Positions 10,564 to 20,211 are shown, counted from the stretch's first letter. The stretch: 64,000 bases of DNA from Marinobacter szutsaonensis (GCF_039523335.1 NZ_BAAAFC010000001.1:2849958-2913957), one strand, 5' to 3'. The notes: a model not told the origin generated them from the sequence alone. Program-made: numbers and translations.

Positions 10564-11943
10564 ATGGAACTACCCCTCGCGGTGCGGCAGGCTCTCGGAG
10601 AATCTGCCCAACGCGTGTCACTGACGACTGTCCGTCAGGCTGATTCGCTATCGGCATTGCGGATGCTGTTACTCAGTGATGAACAGGGCAGCCTGCAGGT
10701 CATCTGTCGCAAGCATGATCTGATTGACCTCGAGCAGCTTAACCAGCAACTTGGTCGTGACTTCCGGCTTATGGAGCTTCCGGAACAGCGGCGCATTATG
10801 GAGCGGACCGGGCTTTCCGATCTGCCGGCGTTGCCGTCCCTGACCGAGCTTCCGACGGTCGTGGATTTCCGGGTCCGGGACCTGGAGACCGTTGTTCTGG
10901 AACTGGCCGGCGATAACCTGGCCATTGTGATGGCCGCCTGTGACTTCCGGCCCCTGGCGGAAGCAGCCTGGCATTGTTCCTTTGCGGTAGATCCTGCCCT
11001 GATTCCCGCGCCCGGAAAAAAATCCACCGGTGGCGCGGAGCAGTTCCACTCCAGCATCAAGAAGTTTACTGCCCTGAGAATCCAGCAGCGTCTGGAGGAC
11101 ACCCTCGAGTTGCCCCCGATGCCGGAAACGGCCCAGCGTATCGTGCACCTGCGAGTAGACCCCAATGCCGTGATGGGGGACCTTGTGGATGTTGTCGAGA
11201 GCGACCCCAGCCTGGCGGCCCAGGTGGTCAGCTGGGCATCCTCCTCGTTCTATGGTGCGGCCGGCCATGTCCGGTCAGTCCATGATGCGGTCTCCCGGGT
11301 GCTAGGGTTTGACCTGGTCATGAACCTGGCTATGGGCCTGTCCATGGGGCGGGGGCTCAAGCAGTCCACCGATGGCCCCGAGAATTACACCGACTATTGG
11401 CGGCGGGCACTCTGGCAGGCACAGTCAGCCGGTGTCCTGGCCAGCATGATGCCCCGTGGCACACGCCCCACCTTTGGCCTGGCCTATCTGGCCGGCCTGC
11501 TTCACAACTTCGGAGAGCTGGCGCTAGCCCAGATTTTCCCACCCCACCACCGACTGGTTTCCCGGGCCCAGGAAGTAAATCCCCACTTTGATCCTTCGGT
11601 CATCGAGTATTACCTGCTGGGCATCAGCCGGAATGATGTCGCGGCCCGGTTGATGGAGAGCTGGGGGATGCCGGAGGAGGTGATCCTGGCGATCCGGCAC
11701 CAGAACGATCCCCTCTACCAGGGGCCAAACCGGGTTTACCCGAAACTGCTCTGGCTCTGCCAACAGCAGCTGGCAGCATTGGGGGTTACCGGCAGAGCTG
11801 CCGAGGAGATTCCCGAGGCTTTCTACGACGAGCTGGGCCTGCAACCGGATCGTGTTATCAAACAGTTCCAGGAGCTGTTGAAGGGTAAAGACAACATCCT
11901 TGCCGTGACCGGGAATTCTGATACACCGCCGCCCGGCCTTTGA
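10564..11943 (+). CDS. YbaK/HDOD two-domain signalling protein
   Basis: 459 residues. Residues 1 to about 150 resemble a YbaK/ProX aminoacyl-tRNA deacylase-like fold; residues about 180 to 390 form an HDOD domain (LPPMPETAQRIVHLR, then SDPSLAAQVVSWAS). HDOD proteins are signal-output domains lacking the catalytic HD residues. Function is not established; the same combination follows recG in Pseudomonas. It is 15 bp after recG and may share its transcript. The YbaK-like part is recognised from fold-level similarity only. Confidence 0.8.
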   Translation: MELPLAVRQALGESAQRVSLTTVRQADSLSALRMLLLSDEQGSLQVICRKHDLIDLEQLNQQLGRDFRLMELPEQRRIMERTGLSDLPALPSLTELPTVVDFRVRDLETVVLELAGDNLAIVMAACDFRPLAEAAWHCSFAVDPALIPAPGKKSTGGAEQFHSSIKKFTALRIQQRLEDTLELPPMPETAQRIVHLRVDPNAVMGDLVDVVESDPSLAAQVVSWASSSFYGAAGHVRSVHDAVSRVLGFDLVMNLAMGLSMGRGLKQSTDGPENYTDYWRRALWQAQSAGVLASMMPRGTRPTFGLAYLAGLLHNFGELALAQIFPPHHRLVSRAQEVNPHFDPSVIEYYLLGISRNDVAARLMESWGMPEEVILAIRHQNDPLYQGPNRVYPKLLWLCQQQLAALGVTGRAAEEIPEAFYDELGLQPDRVIKQFQELLKGKDNILAVTGNSDTPPPGL

Positions 11944-11947
11944 CTAC

Positions 11948-11972
11948 AAAAAAAGCCGGCCCAATGGCCGGC
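11948..11972 (-). terminator. Intrinsic terminator for a leftward transcript
   Basis: Seven-bp stem GCCGGCC/GGCCGGC with loop CAAT and, on the minus strand, a seven-T tract (11948-11954). It lies at the stop of the HDOD gene, but the U-tract is only on the minus strand, so it ends transcripts coming from the right. Confidence 0.75.
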
Positions 11973-12246
11973 AAGCTCACCCGCTTTTTGCAGAGTCGTC
12001 CTAACTTATCAGGAGAAAACAACGTAGGGCGTTACCGCCGCAGATTCTGGCACCACCCTGTCTTTAACTTAGATCAGGAAGACAAAAAGAAAAGTCAACA
12101 GATCGGAAGGGGAAGGAGTGAGTCTTGCGTCAGTTTAACGGGTTTTCAGAACCTATTGATTTGCTTTACTAAACTTTCGGGTTGTCCACTTCTGATGTTA
12201 CAAACTGTTACAAAAATGAGGTCGGACCAGTTGAAGGTTTGACTGA
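11973..12246 (-). ncRNA. AT-rich spacer, possible 3'-UTR or small RNA
   Basis: 274 bp with no convincing gene, between the end of the DUF2489 gene and the leftward terminator. Near 12040 the minus strand reads GGCGGTAACGCC, a small hairpin, and a TTGACT (12093-12098) could be a -35, but its -10 (GATCTA) is poor. Either a long 3'-UTR or a short terminator-ended RNA is possible; a plus-strand frame here overlaps the HDOD stop and has no recognisable features. Confidence 0.25.
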
Positions 12247-12705
12247 CTAGTCGAACTGGTGGTGACGAATCGCGGTTGCCGCCCGGCGGATTTCGTCGGC
12301 ATGGGTTTCTTCGACTTCGAAGCGCTCTTTATCCATTTTTTCGACGAACCGGGTTTCGGTTGCCTGCCGGGCCCGATGTGTGGGCATGTGTTCCAGTTTC
12401 TCGTGGACGGTCCGGAAAACCCGGAACGGGGCCTCCTCCAGCAAATGCGGAGCCACGTGGTCCAGCAGGCCCTTGATACGCAGGCAGGCCTCGGAGTACT
12501 CGATCTGATCCTCCTCAACCGCCATGGCGATCACCCGGATGCTGCCGATCATGTCCTCACGGCGTTTTGCCTGGAACGCCTCGGCTTTCTGCTGGCGTTT
12601 GCGTCCCTCGGCGAGCAGCTGTGTCTGCTTGCGGATAAACCAGAGCAAACAGGCTATTGCAACCAGGCCGGCAATTATCAGAGTCCACTGCAGCCAGAGG
12701 GGCAT
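12247..12705 (-). CDS. Membrane-anchored protein, DUF2489-like
   Basis: 152 residues with one N-terminal membrane helix (LQWTLIIAGLVAIACLLWFI) and a charged, helical cytoplasmic part. The pattern fits the DUF2489 family (function unknown). It follows the molybdopterin oxidoreductase at 17 bp, so is likely cotranscribed. No catalytic motif is visible. Confidence 0.6.
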   Translation of the reverse strand: MPLWLQWTLIIAGLVAIACLLWFIRKQTQLLAEGRKRQQKAEAFQAKRREDMIGSIRVIAMAVEEDQIEYSEACLRIKGLLDHVAPHLLEEAPFRVFRTVHEKLEHMPTHRARQATETRFVEKMDKERFEVEETHADEIRRAATAIRHHQFD

Positions 12706-12722
12706 GACATCTCCTTTCTCGA

Positions 12723-15017
12723 TCAGGCGGAATGGCGTTGCTTTCCGGAACGCCAGACTCTGACAGTTACTGACTGGCCATTCAATACGGAAGTTCCGGA
12801 CAACTGGTCTATCTGGTTGTCCTCCAGCACATCATTGATTGATGCGCCGGCATGGGCGCTTGCTACCGAGAGCCCGGTGCCTTGACGATCATGGCCCCAG
12901 CCATGGGGTATGGACGCCACCCCCGGCATGATGTCCGGGGTAATCTCTACCGGCAGCACGATGGCCTGATCGGCGCCCTGGACCTCGGCAGATTCCCCGG
13001 CCTGAAGGCCAAGGCGTGCGGCATCATCCGGATGCAGCATCAGTGTGCAACGATCCTTGCCTTTGACGAGTCGGCGACTGTTGTGCATCCAAGAGTTGTT
13101 GCTGCGCACGTGTCGGCGACCGATCAGGCAAAGCTGATTATCCGGCTCGGACACCAGATGCTTGTGAAGGCGGCCGAGATCCTGCAGGTAGCGCCGGGGC
13201 GCAAGGTGGATGAGTCCGTCCCGGGTGAACAGCCGATCCGGCAGGGATGGCTGGAGCGGACCGAGATCCATTCCATGGGGATTGTCCCTGAGTGCCGAAA
13301 GGGAGAGGCCCTTGGGCAGGGCGTTCCACTGCCGGTTAACCGGACTCAACCTCGCCAGACCCCGCAGCGGGTGTCGCTCGGGCAGAATATCCATCACCAG
13401 ATCAACGGCAGGCTGGAGGAGCTTCCTGGCCGGACCGGTATCGGCGCCATAGGGACCGGAACGCAGCAGCAGATCCAGGATCGGGTCCGGGCCGATCTGC
13501 TTGAACGCGCGCCAGCCCAGTTCCGATCGCAGGGGCAACCGGCCGCCCTTGCGCTGCTGCTCCAGACGGTGGGCCAGTTCCAGGAGAATCTGCCAGTCGT
13601 GCTTCGCATCTTCCCGGGGCTCGAACAGGGCCTCGCTGTATTTGGCGTAATTGCGTACCGCAAACATGCTGAAGATCAGGTCGTAATGACTGCGCTCCAG
13701 CGCGGCGGTGGGCGGCAGGATGACATCGGCATGGCGGGTGGTTTCGTTCAGGTAATAGTCCACCGAGACCATGAAATCGAGCTTCTCGAACGCCTGCTCG
13801 AGCCGTCGACCATTGGGGCTGGACAGCACCGGGTTGCCGGCCACCGTCACAAAGGCCCGGATCTGGCCATCACCTGGGGTGAGGATTTCGTCCGCCATGG
13901 TGCTGGCGGGGTATTCACCGGCAAATTCGGGAAGGTCGCGGACCCGGCTGCGGCGCTTGTCGAAATGCCCGTTCTGGCCACTCATGGCTCCCAGCGCCAC
14001 CAGATCGATAGCCGGTTGGGTGAACAGTACCCCACCCACCGTGTCCAGCTTGCCGGTCAGGATGTTCAGGCAATAGGCGAGCCACGTGGCGAGGCCACCG
14101 AAGGCCTGGGTGCTGGTGCCCATCCTCGAATACAGGGCGGCCTTGCGGGTAGAGGCGAGTTGGCGGGCCAGGTCACGGATCGTCTCGGCTTCGATGCCCG
14201 TGTGGCCGCTCACTGCTTCCGGTGTGTAGGGAACGGCAGCCAGCTGTAGCAACTCCAGATCCTTGACCAGGCGCTCCGCGGGGCCCGGATCCACCAGATT
14301 CTCCTCGAACAGGGTATTCACCATGGCCATCAGCAGCAGGGCATCGTTGCCCGGCCGGATGAAGTGGAACTCATCGGCCAGCTTCGCGGTTTCCGTACGC
14401 CGGGGGTCGATCACCACCAGTTTGCCACCGCGCTGCTTCAGGGCCTTCAGCCGACCCCGGACATCCGGCACCGTCATCAGGCTGCCATTGGAGGCCATGG
14501 GATTGGCGCCGATACAGATGAACAGGTCGGTGTTGTCGATATCGGGAATGGGGAACAGAATCTGGTGCCCGAACATCTCCAGGCTGGCGAGCATGTGGGG
14601 CAGCTGGTCATTGGACGTGGCGGAGAATCGGTTCTGGCTGCCAACGGCGCGCAGGAAGGGCATGGTCGCAACCAGCGAACCGTGATTATGGACGTTGGGA
14701 TTGCCCAGGTAGACCCCGATGCTATTCCGGCCATGCTCCTTGCGGGTCTGGTGCAGGCGCCGGGCGACCAGGTCGAAGGCCTCATCCCACCCGATCTTCT
14801 GCCAGCCGCTCGCGGTCTTGCGCATGGGCTGGCGCAGCCGCTCCGGGTCCTCGTGGAGATCCTGCAAGGCAACGGCTTTCGGGCAGATATGGCCCTTGCT
14901 CAGGGGATCGTTCTCATCGCCCTTGATGGAAGCAATGCGGTCGTCCTTCACCTCGATGGCTACGCCGCACATGGCCTCGCAAAGGTGGCAGGTGCGGTAG
15001 TGAGTGCCGTTGTCCAT
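12723..15017 (-). CDS. Molybdopterin-dependent oxidoreductase, catalytic subunit
   Basis: 764-residue bis-MGD enzyme of the DMSO reductase superfamily. The N-terminus carries an [4Fe-4S] motif C-x2-C-x3-C...C (CHLCEAMC, then HICPKA), followed by the molybdopterin domains (GANPMASNG, VIDPRRTET) and the C-terminal domain ending near residue 760. There is no twin-arginine signal, so it is probably cytoplasmic. The usual metal ligand near residue 140 is not Cys/Sec: the window reads SATSND, so Ser or Asp may ligate molybdenum. No electron-transfer subunit gene is adjacent; only a DUF2489-like gene follows. Substrate unknown. Confidence 0.88.
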   Translation of the reverse strand: MDNGTHYRTCHLCEAMCGVAIEVKDDRIASIKGDENDPLSKGHICPKAVALQDLHEDPERLRQPMRKTASGWQKIGWDEAFDLVARRLHQTRKEHGRNSIGVYLGNPNVHNHGSLVATMPFLRAVGSQNRFSATSNDQLPHMLASLEMFGHQILFPIPDIDNTDLFICIGANPMASNGSLMTVPDVRGRLKALKQRGGKLVVIDPRRTETAKLADEFHFIRPGNDALLLMAMVNTLFEENLVDPGPAERLVKDLELLQLAAVPYTPEAVSGHTGIEAETIRDLARQLASTRKAALYSRMGTSTQAFGGLATWLAYCLNILTGKLDTVGGVLFTQPAIDLVALGAMSGQNGHFDKRRSRVRDLPEFAGEYPASTMADEILTPGDGQIRAFVTVAGNPVLSSPNGRRLEQAFEKLDFMVSVDYYLNETTRHADVILPPTAALERSHYDLIFSMFAVRNYAKYSEALFEPREDAKHDWQILLELAHRLEQQRKGGRLPLRSELGWRAFKQIGPDPILDLLLRSGPYGADTGPARKLLQPAVDLVMDILPERHPLRGLARLSPVNRQWNALPKGLSLSALRDNPHGMDLGPLQPSLPDRLFTRDGLIHLAPRRYLQDLGRLHKHLVSEPDNQLCLIGRRHVRSNNSWMHNSRRLVKGKDRCTLMLHPDDAARLGLQAGESAEVQGADQAIVLPVEITPDIMPGVASIPHGWGHDRQGTGLSVASAHAGASINDVLEDNQIDQLSGTSVLNGQSVTVRVWRSGKQRHSA

Positions 15018-15118
15018 GGAATCTCCCGGGAATTGTTTTTATGGCAGTAGGTTTCATTGTGCAACCAGATTATCAGGTTTGGCGGGGTAGGGGAAAAGTC
15101 AGGATGGGACAAGGGTAG

Positions 15119-15146
15119 AAAAAAAGGCCAGTCCGGAGACTGGCCT
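15119..15146 (-). terminator. Intrinsic terminator of the lipoprotein/porin operon
   Basis: Nine-bp stem AGGCCAGTC/GACTGGCCT with loop CGGA; on the minus strand it is followed by seven T (15119-15125). It ends leftward transcription 20 bp after the 1120-residue lipoprotein gene. Confidence 0.88.
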
Positions 15147-15165
15147 GAAGCGGAGACATTCCGTT

Positions 15166-18100
15166 TTATTGCTGGGCCGGGATTTCTTTTACCGGGTTGG
15201 AGATGAAGTTGAGGTATGTGCCGGCAACCGGAATTTCCAGTGGCAGTCTGATGGTTGCCAAGCCAAGGCCAGGCAGCCCCAGAGCATCAGCGGTGACAAG
15301 CAATTCGTTGTTACTGCCAACCCGATTCACGTTCCTTTGTTCAACCTGCATCCGGCCATCATCAAAAAACGTGACGTTGCCCTCCAGATTCAAGGTGAAA
15401 GGGCGCCCATAAAGGTCATGGGTTCCTCCCAGAGGAATTTCCATATCGGGGGCATCAATTAGCAGCTCTGCCCTGGTCATGAAAATGGGCTGGCCCTCGT
15501 CCCCTTCAGTGATCACGCCCGGGATGAGCTGATTCCGTGCGCAGTTTTGTGTGCACGAGGGATCGTCTTTGGCATAGCGCATTCTGAGAATCTGGGTATT
15601 GGTTATGGATTCCTCCTGCATCAAACCGAAGACGTTTGTCCAGACACTGATGGAGGTCGTAGTCAGCAGCGTTGGATAGAGGTCAACCAGTATGCCTTCG
15701 AATTCGTCGCCACTATTTGGCTTTGCAGGAGTTGGGTCGTAAGTGCCCGGTCCTACAACTTCCGTGTTCAAGGCATATGTCTGGTATATAAATTTATTTC
15801 TTGGACAGTCGCTGTTCTCGGTAGCTTCACAACCGACTTCAGCGAGAGATTCACCCCCAGGGATGCCTCCAAGAGGCGTCTCGAACAGCGTTACGCTGGC
15901 ACTTCCACCGATGACAGCGAGTTTCGTTGAGTTTGCGCTGGGCTCCCATCCATCAATGTCATTTCCGACGGTATGAGCCGTCTCGAAGGGTTCGAGACAG
16001 TCGGTTTCATTACAGTCAATCAGGAAGTTTGAGTTGGTATCCCGCACCGGGAAGTTCCGAAGCGGAGTGAATACGGTTTCCAGCTTCTCTGTACCCTCGA
16101 AATAGATAGTAAGGTCATCGGCCCCATTTGCACCGCCACCGTCGTCCAGTCCCTCGAGGATGTCGGTCTTCAATGCGAGCTGGTTGACACCGCACACAGA
16201 CGTCGGTGTATCCAGGGTGCAGGTATCGGGTGCATCATCTTCCATGGATCTCATGGTGTAACGATAGAACTCACCTGGCTGCCAGGGGCTATTTGGAAAG
16301 AAGCGGATTCGTTGATTGTTGAATTCGAGGCGGCCATCAACGATTTCACCACTGCCGATTTCTGTCTCGTTCGGCTTGCCGGTTTCAGGATTAACGGTCA
16401 CTTTCTCAACCACGAATGTGCCGTCCTTGCCCAGGCGGATCGAGTTCGGATCCATTGACTGGGAAAACACAACGGTAATAGGCCGGTCCGCCGGCATGGA
16501 GCTGACGGGAAGAACGTCTACCTCAAGCGGGGCGTCGCCTTTGTCGTGGCCCGGCTCCTTGATGGAGTGGCACTCCCCCAGGGCTCCGTCGAGCAGATTC
16601 ATCCGGGTGAAGTCGGTTTCACAGGGGAATCCGGGGTACGTCGTAAGTGCCAGTGGGGGACGCTGCTCGACCACGGTTTGGTTCGACGTGGTTCGATCGA
16701 GGGCAAATTGCAGACCCTCAACTGAAGCAGGATTACCCGCCATGTCAGTCAATCCGCTGGCACTGATTGTATACTGAACTCCGTGCTTGAGGCCCCCAGC
16801 CGGGTTTGCCACGACGGCTGTACCATCGACATAAGCCTCAAGAGTGCCGTCGGCAATCGTTAACGGGTTGCCTTCCTCTATGAGCACAAGGCCATTGGTC
16901 AGGCTTTCCCCGGACATCGGCTCATCAAAGAACAGGATCACCGGATCCCCCGGACGCTGCATCGACTGACGGGTTGCGGGAATAGCATCGTCCGGTCCCG
17001 GCATCCAGCTCACCAGTTGAGGTGGAGTTGTGTCCATCTCACGCAATGTTTCGGCATCGAGAGCCGAGTCCACGTCCGTTGCCGCCTCCAGATGGAAGGC
17101 GATGGTGGAGTCGGTATATTCCTGTCCGAGCAGGTTGGGCTCGACCATGCCGATGGCATCGATCGTCAGCACGCCATCTTTGACCAAAGCGATTCCACGC
17201 AATTCAACGCCCATCAGGTCCTGGGACAGAGACGCATTCGGCTGCGCTTCTTCCGTGTTCATGGAGACATCCATGAACAGGGTGATATGACGGGGCGCGT
17301 TCAGGTCATCGGTGTAGGGGTTGGGACTCATGTAGCCAGTGGCATCGGAAATCATGGTGACCTTGATGTCACCGGTTGTCTGCAGTGGGCCGGTGGGTTC
17401 GCCTTCCCGTGTTGCTACGGTTACCGGCACTTCCCCTCCGATCAGCACATCCAGACTGGTGCTCTTCAGCACGCTGCCCTTGGCAATTCGCAGCGGTAAG
17501 GCCTCATCCGCCTCAAAGGATGGCGCATAGGCAAGTTCGGCAAACAGGTCGCCGGTCTGCTGGGACGGGCCTGCTTTTCCCTGGAGTACCGAGTTCAGGG
17601 TGACGCCATTGATGGGCTGGCCGTTCAGGACCGACTTGATCGCGTTGTCTTCATCCAGGCCGGCTGCCAGACCGGAGTCGATGGCGCTCTGCTGTAGCAC
17701 CACGGTCGGTCCGGTATCCCGGGGCGTGAACGTGAATTCATTGCTGAAACGTTCTCCTTCCGGCCCGTTGGTCAGACTGGCCAGGTTTTCAAGCTTCAAG
17801 GTATAAGTCTGCCCGCTTGCCAGGATGTCCTGCTTGCCGCCGCATTCGAGGGGATCATCGGTGACGCAGGGATCAACCGTGATCCGGTTGCCTTTTACCA
17901 GAACCGTTGCCGGTACAGCCTGCCCTTCCGGATCAAGCAGTCGGATGGTGCCCCCAAGGGCCTTCCAGTCCGGATGAACTGGGTGTGTCATTGCCATGCG
18001 GAACGTGGAAAAGTTCATGGCCTGGAATGGGCCGTTACTGGCCGGCACTTGCCAGGCCACGTCAAACTGACCGGATGTGTTGGCCAGATCCGCGATACCT

Positions 18101-18528
18101 GAGAAGGACCCGCGGGTGTCGAACTGGATGCCGGGTTCGCCGACAGCATTGGGCGTTGCTATGGAACGCCCGCCTTCGGCACCGAGGGGCTCGCTGAAGC
18201 TGACAGAGTAGGGCGCTCCTGCCGGTAACTCACCGTCGATGACCAGTTTCAGGCTTTTCCCGTCATCGATTTTTTCTACGGAAACGGGGATCTCCGTCTC
18301 CCCGGAGGTCAGTTTGATCTTGCTGGCAAGATCGTCAGTTCCATCGGTGACCGCATGAGAAAAGCGCAGTACCAGATCGGTTTTCGGGCTAACCGACTTC
18401 TGGCCATCCATGGGGTAGGAGTACACCATGGACCCAGGAGTGGTGGTTGGTTTCATCGCCTGTTCCTCACCCCCACAGGCGGCCAGCAAAATGGCGGGGA
18501 CGAGTGCCAGTGTCTTGTTGTACTTCAT
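15166..18528 (-). CDS. Large Ig-like lipoprotein (possible AupB-like partner)
   Basis: 1120 residues. Signal peptide ends at a lipobox (LLAAC, Cys18), so an exported lipoprotein, with Gly at +2. At least one bacterial Ig-like (SbsA/Big_5 type) domain is readable at about residues 35-125 (PMDGQKSVSPKTDLVLRFS), and another near residue 515. Function unknown. It is cotranscribed downstream of the FadL-like porin at 14 bp. That pairing resembles the Marinobacter aupA-aupB alkane-uptake operon, but I cannot confirm homology without alignment. Transcript ends at the terminator 20 bp beyond. Confidence 0.75.
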   Translation of the reverse strand: MKYNKTLALVPAILLAACGGEEQAMKPTTTPGSMVYSYPMDGQKSVSPKTDLVLRFSHAVTDGTDDLASKIKLTSGETEIPVSVEKIDDGKSLKLVIDGELPAGAPYSVSFSEPLGAEGGRSIATPNAVGEPGIQFDTRGSFSGIADLANTSGQFDVAWQVPASNGPFQAMNFSTFRMAMTHPVHPDWKALGGTIRLLDPEGQAVPATVLVKGNRITVDPCVTDDPLECGGKQDILASGQTYTLKLENLASLTNGPEGERFSNEFTFTPRDTGPTVVLQQSAIDSGLAAGLDEDNAIKSVLNGQPINGVTLNSVLQGKAGPSQQTGDLFAELAYAPSFEADEALPLRIAKGSVLKSTSLDVLIGGEVPVTVATREGEPTGPLQTTGDIKVTMISDATGYMSPNPYTDDLNAPRHITLFMDVSMNTEEAQPNASLSQDLMGVELRGIALVKDGVLTIDAIGMVEPNLLGQEYTDSTIAFHLEAATDVDSALDAETLREMDTTPPQLVSWMPGPDDAIPATRQSMQRPGDPVILFFDEPMSGESLTNGLVLIEEGNPLTIADGTLEAYVDGTAVVANPAGGLKHGVQYTISASGLTDMAGNPASVEGLQFALDRTTSNQTVVEQRPPLALTTYPGFPCETDFTRMNLLDGALGECHSIKEPGHDKGDAPLEVDVLPVSSMPADRPITVVFSQSMDPNSIRLGKDGTFVVEKVTVNPETGKPNETEIGSGEIVDGRLEFNNQRIRFFPNSPWQPGEFYRYTMRSMEDDAPDTCTLDTPTSVCGVNQLALKTDILEGLDDGGGANGADDLTIYFEGTEKLETVFTPLRNFPVRDTNSNFLIDCNETDCLEPFETAHTVGNDIDGWEPSANSTKLAVIGGSASVTLFETPLGGIPGGESLAEVGCEATENSDCPRNKFIYQTYALNTEVVGPGTYDPTPAKPNSGDEFEGILVDLYPTLLTTTSISVWTNVFGLMQEESITNTQILRMRYAKDDPSCTQNCARNQLIPGVITEGDEGQPIFMTRAELLIDAPDMEIPLGGTHDLYGRPFTLNLEGNVTFFDDGRMQVEQRNVNRVGSNNELLVTADALGLPGLGLATIRLPLEIPVAGTYLNFISNPVKEIPAQQ

Positions 18529-18542
18529 GGCTGATCCTCTCC

Positions 18543-19880
18543 TCAGAACTTCAGGGTGATGGAACCGCTGACCACGTGGACATCGCCATCGGCGGTCACG
18601 TCGGTCTCGTTGCCGTCGTAATCCACCAGGGTGAAATCACGCTCCTGCAGCTGCTGGTACTGGTAGCCCAGGTCCAGCCGCACAGGGTAGGCCAGCAGCC
18701 GGGTGCGGTCGTAGGTGGCGCTGACGCCGAGGCCAATCACGATCTTGTCAGTGTCGAGGTAGTTGATTTCGGGATTACGGGTGGATTTGAGGGGGGACTC
18801 CTCGTAGGCAACCCCGCCGCGCAGGGCGAAGTTCTTGTTGAGCTGGTATTCGCCGCCGATACGGGGAATCAGGATGTCGTCAAACTCGATCCGGCTGGCT
18901 GCGGCCACCGAGCCCTGATCCTTGATGCTGTCGGCGGCAAATTCATCTTCCAGCTCCGACCAGTTCTGCTGTTCGATGCTGCCACCGATGCGCCAGTTCT
19001 CGCCCTGGTACTGGGTGCCGATACCGAAGGTTTCCGGCTGGAAGGAATCGATGGTGGAAACCGCAAGGCTCAGGCCCGGCTCCGGAATGGTCTGGGTGAC
19101 GATGATGTTGGAATCAATGGTAGTCGAGGCAGAGGATTTGGTCCGGTAGATAAGTGCGGATTCCCAGCCATCCAGAAAGCAGTCGCTCTCCGGGCAGAAG
19201 GTGCTGCCCAGATCGATATTGGTACCGAGAATGGTTTTCATGGCCGGCTCGGCGTTGACCGACAGCCGTTCCCGGCTGGTTTCGCCACCGAGGGTGGAGA
19301 CGGCATCCAGGTTGGCGGTCGCATCCAGGGTCACCCGAACCGATGCCCCGGCGGAGATGCCGCGCCAGATTGGTGTGGCGCCGCCGATATTCAGGAACAA
19401 CGGCTCCTTGCCGTACTGCAGGAACTGGCCGGTTTCGGTGGTTTCAGAGCTGAACGCCAGCATTTCCTTGCCATATTTTTCAACACCGGCAATGAAGCCG
19501 AGATAGATCGGGTGATCAAAGCGGGTCAGGGAACCGAGGTTCGTTTTCATGCCGATCAGCACATGCTGGCTCGGGGAGTTGGAAAGTACATCGCCGTCCG
19601 CGTTGGGATTGGCGGAACGCAGCTCCTGTTCCGCATGCAGGATGCCTGCCGTCAGTTCGCCGCGGGTGTCCTTGGTCAGGTACGCCGGGTTGTAGTAGGT
19701 GGCGGACACCTGGTCATTAAACATGGACAGGGACTGGGCGGTGGCAACGTCGACCGGCATTACACCGTAGGTGGTGCCGAGGTTGCCCATGCTGGCAGTG
19801 GCGGACAATGAAACACCTGCGGAGACCGCAGCAACTGCAAGGGACATGGCCCGTACTGAAAACCGGGGGTTGGTTACCAT
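18543..19880 (-). CDS. FadL/OmpP1-family outer-membrane transporter (possible AupA)
   Basis: 445 residues, N-terminal signal peptide (SLAVAAVSAGVSLSATA), then a beta-barrel of FadL type: early N-P-A motif in TYYNPAYL and a C-terminal Phe (SITLKF). FadL proteins import hydrophobic molecules (long-chain fatty acids, toluene, alkanes) across the outer membrane. Substrate here is inferred only from context: an Ig-like lipoprotein follows in the same operon, an arrangement like aupAB of Marinobacter. An FNR/Anr-like site lies upstream. Confidence 0.85.
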   Translation of the reverse strand: MVTNPRFSVRAMSLAVAAVSAGVSLSATASMGNLGTTYGVMPVDVATAQSLSMFNDQVSATYYNPAYLTKDTRGELTAGILHAEQELRSANPNADGDVLSNSPSQHVLIGMKTNLGSLTRFDHPIYLGFIAGVEKYGKEMLAFSSETTETGQFLQYGKEPLFLNIGGATPIWRGISAGASVRVTLDATANLDAVSTLGGETSRERLSVNAEPAMKTILGTNIDLGSTFCPESDCFLDGWESALIYRTKSSASTTIDSNIIVTQTIPEPGLSLAVSTIDSFQPETFGIGTQYQGENWRIGGSIEQQNWSELEDEFAADSIKDQGSVAAASRIEFDDILIPRIGGEYQLNKNFALRGGVAYEESPLKSTRNPEINYLDTDKIVIGLGVSATYDRTRLLAYPVRLDLGYQYQQLQERDFTLVDYDGNETDVTADGDVHVVSGSITLKF

Positions 19881-19996
19881 TGATACACTCCGTTATCTCG
19901 TTGTTTTTGTCCGTGCGCCGGTGCTTCCTGAAGGTGGCGCCGCGTTGGTTCAGGGTCGCAGTGTATGTGGCTTGTCTTTTCGGGACTTTGGCTTTT

Positions 19997-20010
19997 TTGA
20001 CACAGATCAA
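19997..20010. promoter_or_regulatory. FNR/Anr-like box
   Basis: TTGACacagATCAA matches TTGAT-N4-ATCAA at nine of ten positions. It sits 117 bp upstream of the FadL-like start. The match may be chance in an AT-rich stretch. Confidence 0.35.
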
Positions 20011-20130
20011 TGTCTGTAGAACCACGTATATGCTTGGAAGTCGTGAAATCCCTGCTGTTACAAGCTCTTACCAGTGTTTTCCGAGTTTTGAAATCTTCAA
20101 TTGTCACGAAACGTAAGGGACCGTGACGCG

Positions 20131-20152
20131 ATGTCGAAAAATTTTACGACAT
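20131..20152. promoter_or_regulatory. Palindromic site, candidate enhancer-binding protein site
   Basis: A 22-bp palindrome with outer arms ATGTCG/CGACAT and an AT core; 10 of 11 half-site pairs match. It is 80 bp upstream of a sigma-54-type promoter, the position expected for an activator such as PrsR of PEP-CTERM systems. Confidence 0.6.
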
Positions 20153-20211
20153 GCTCCAAAGAGGCTTTTTTCTGCACTCGTAACCGGCTGGCAGATATAT
20201 GTTTTTCCATG

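Noticed and set aside
11940..12242. 100-codon plus-strand frame
   Set aside because: Overlaps a gene end and a terminator; no features.
12852..14249. 465-codon frame antisense to the molybdopterin gene
   Set aside because: Same reason; spans conserved coding sequence on the other strand.
19874..20107. Small minus-strand frame upstream of the FadL-like gene
   Set aside because: Lies in the regulatory gap, no signal or domain.
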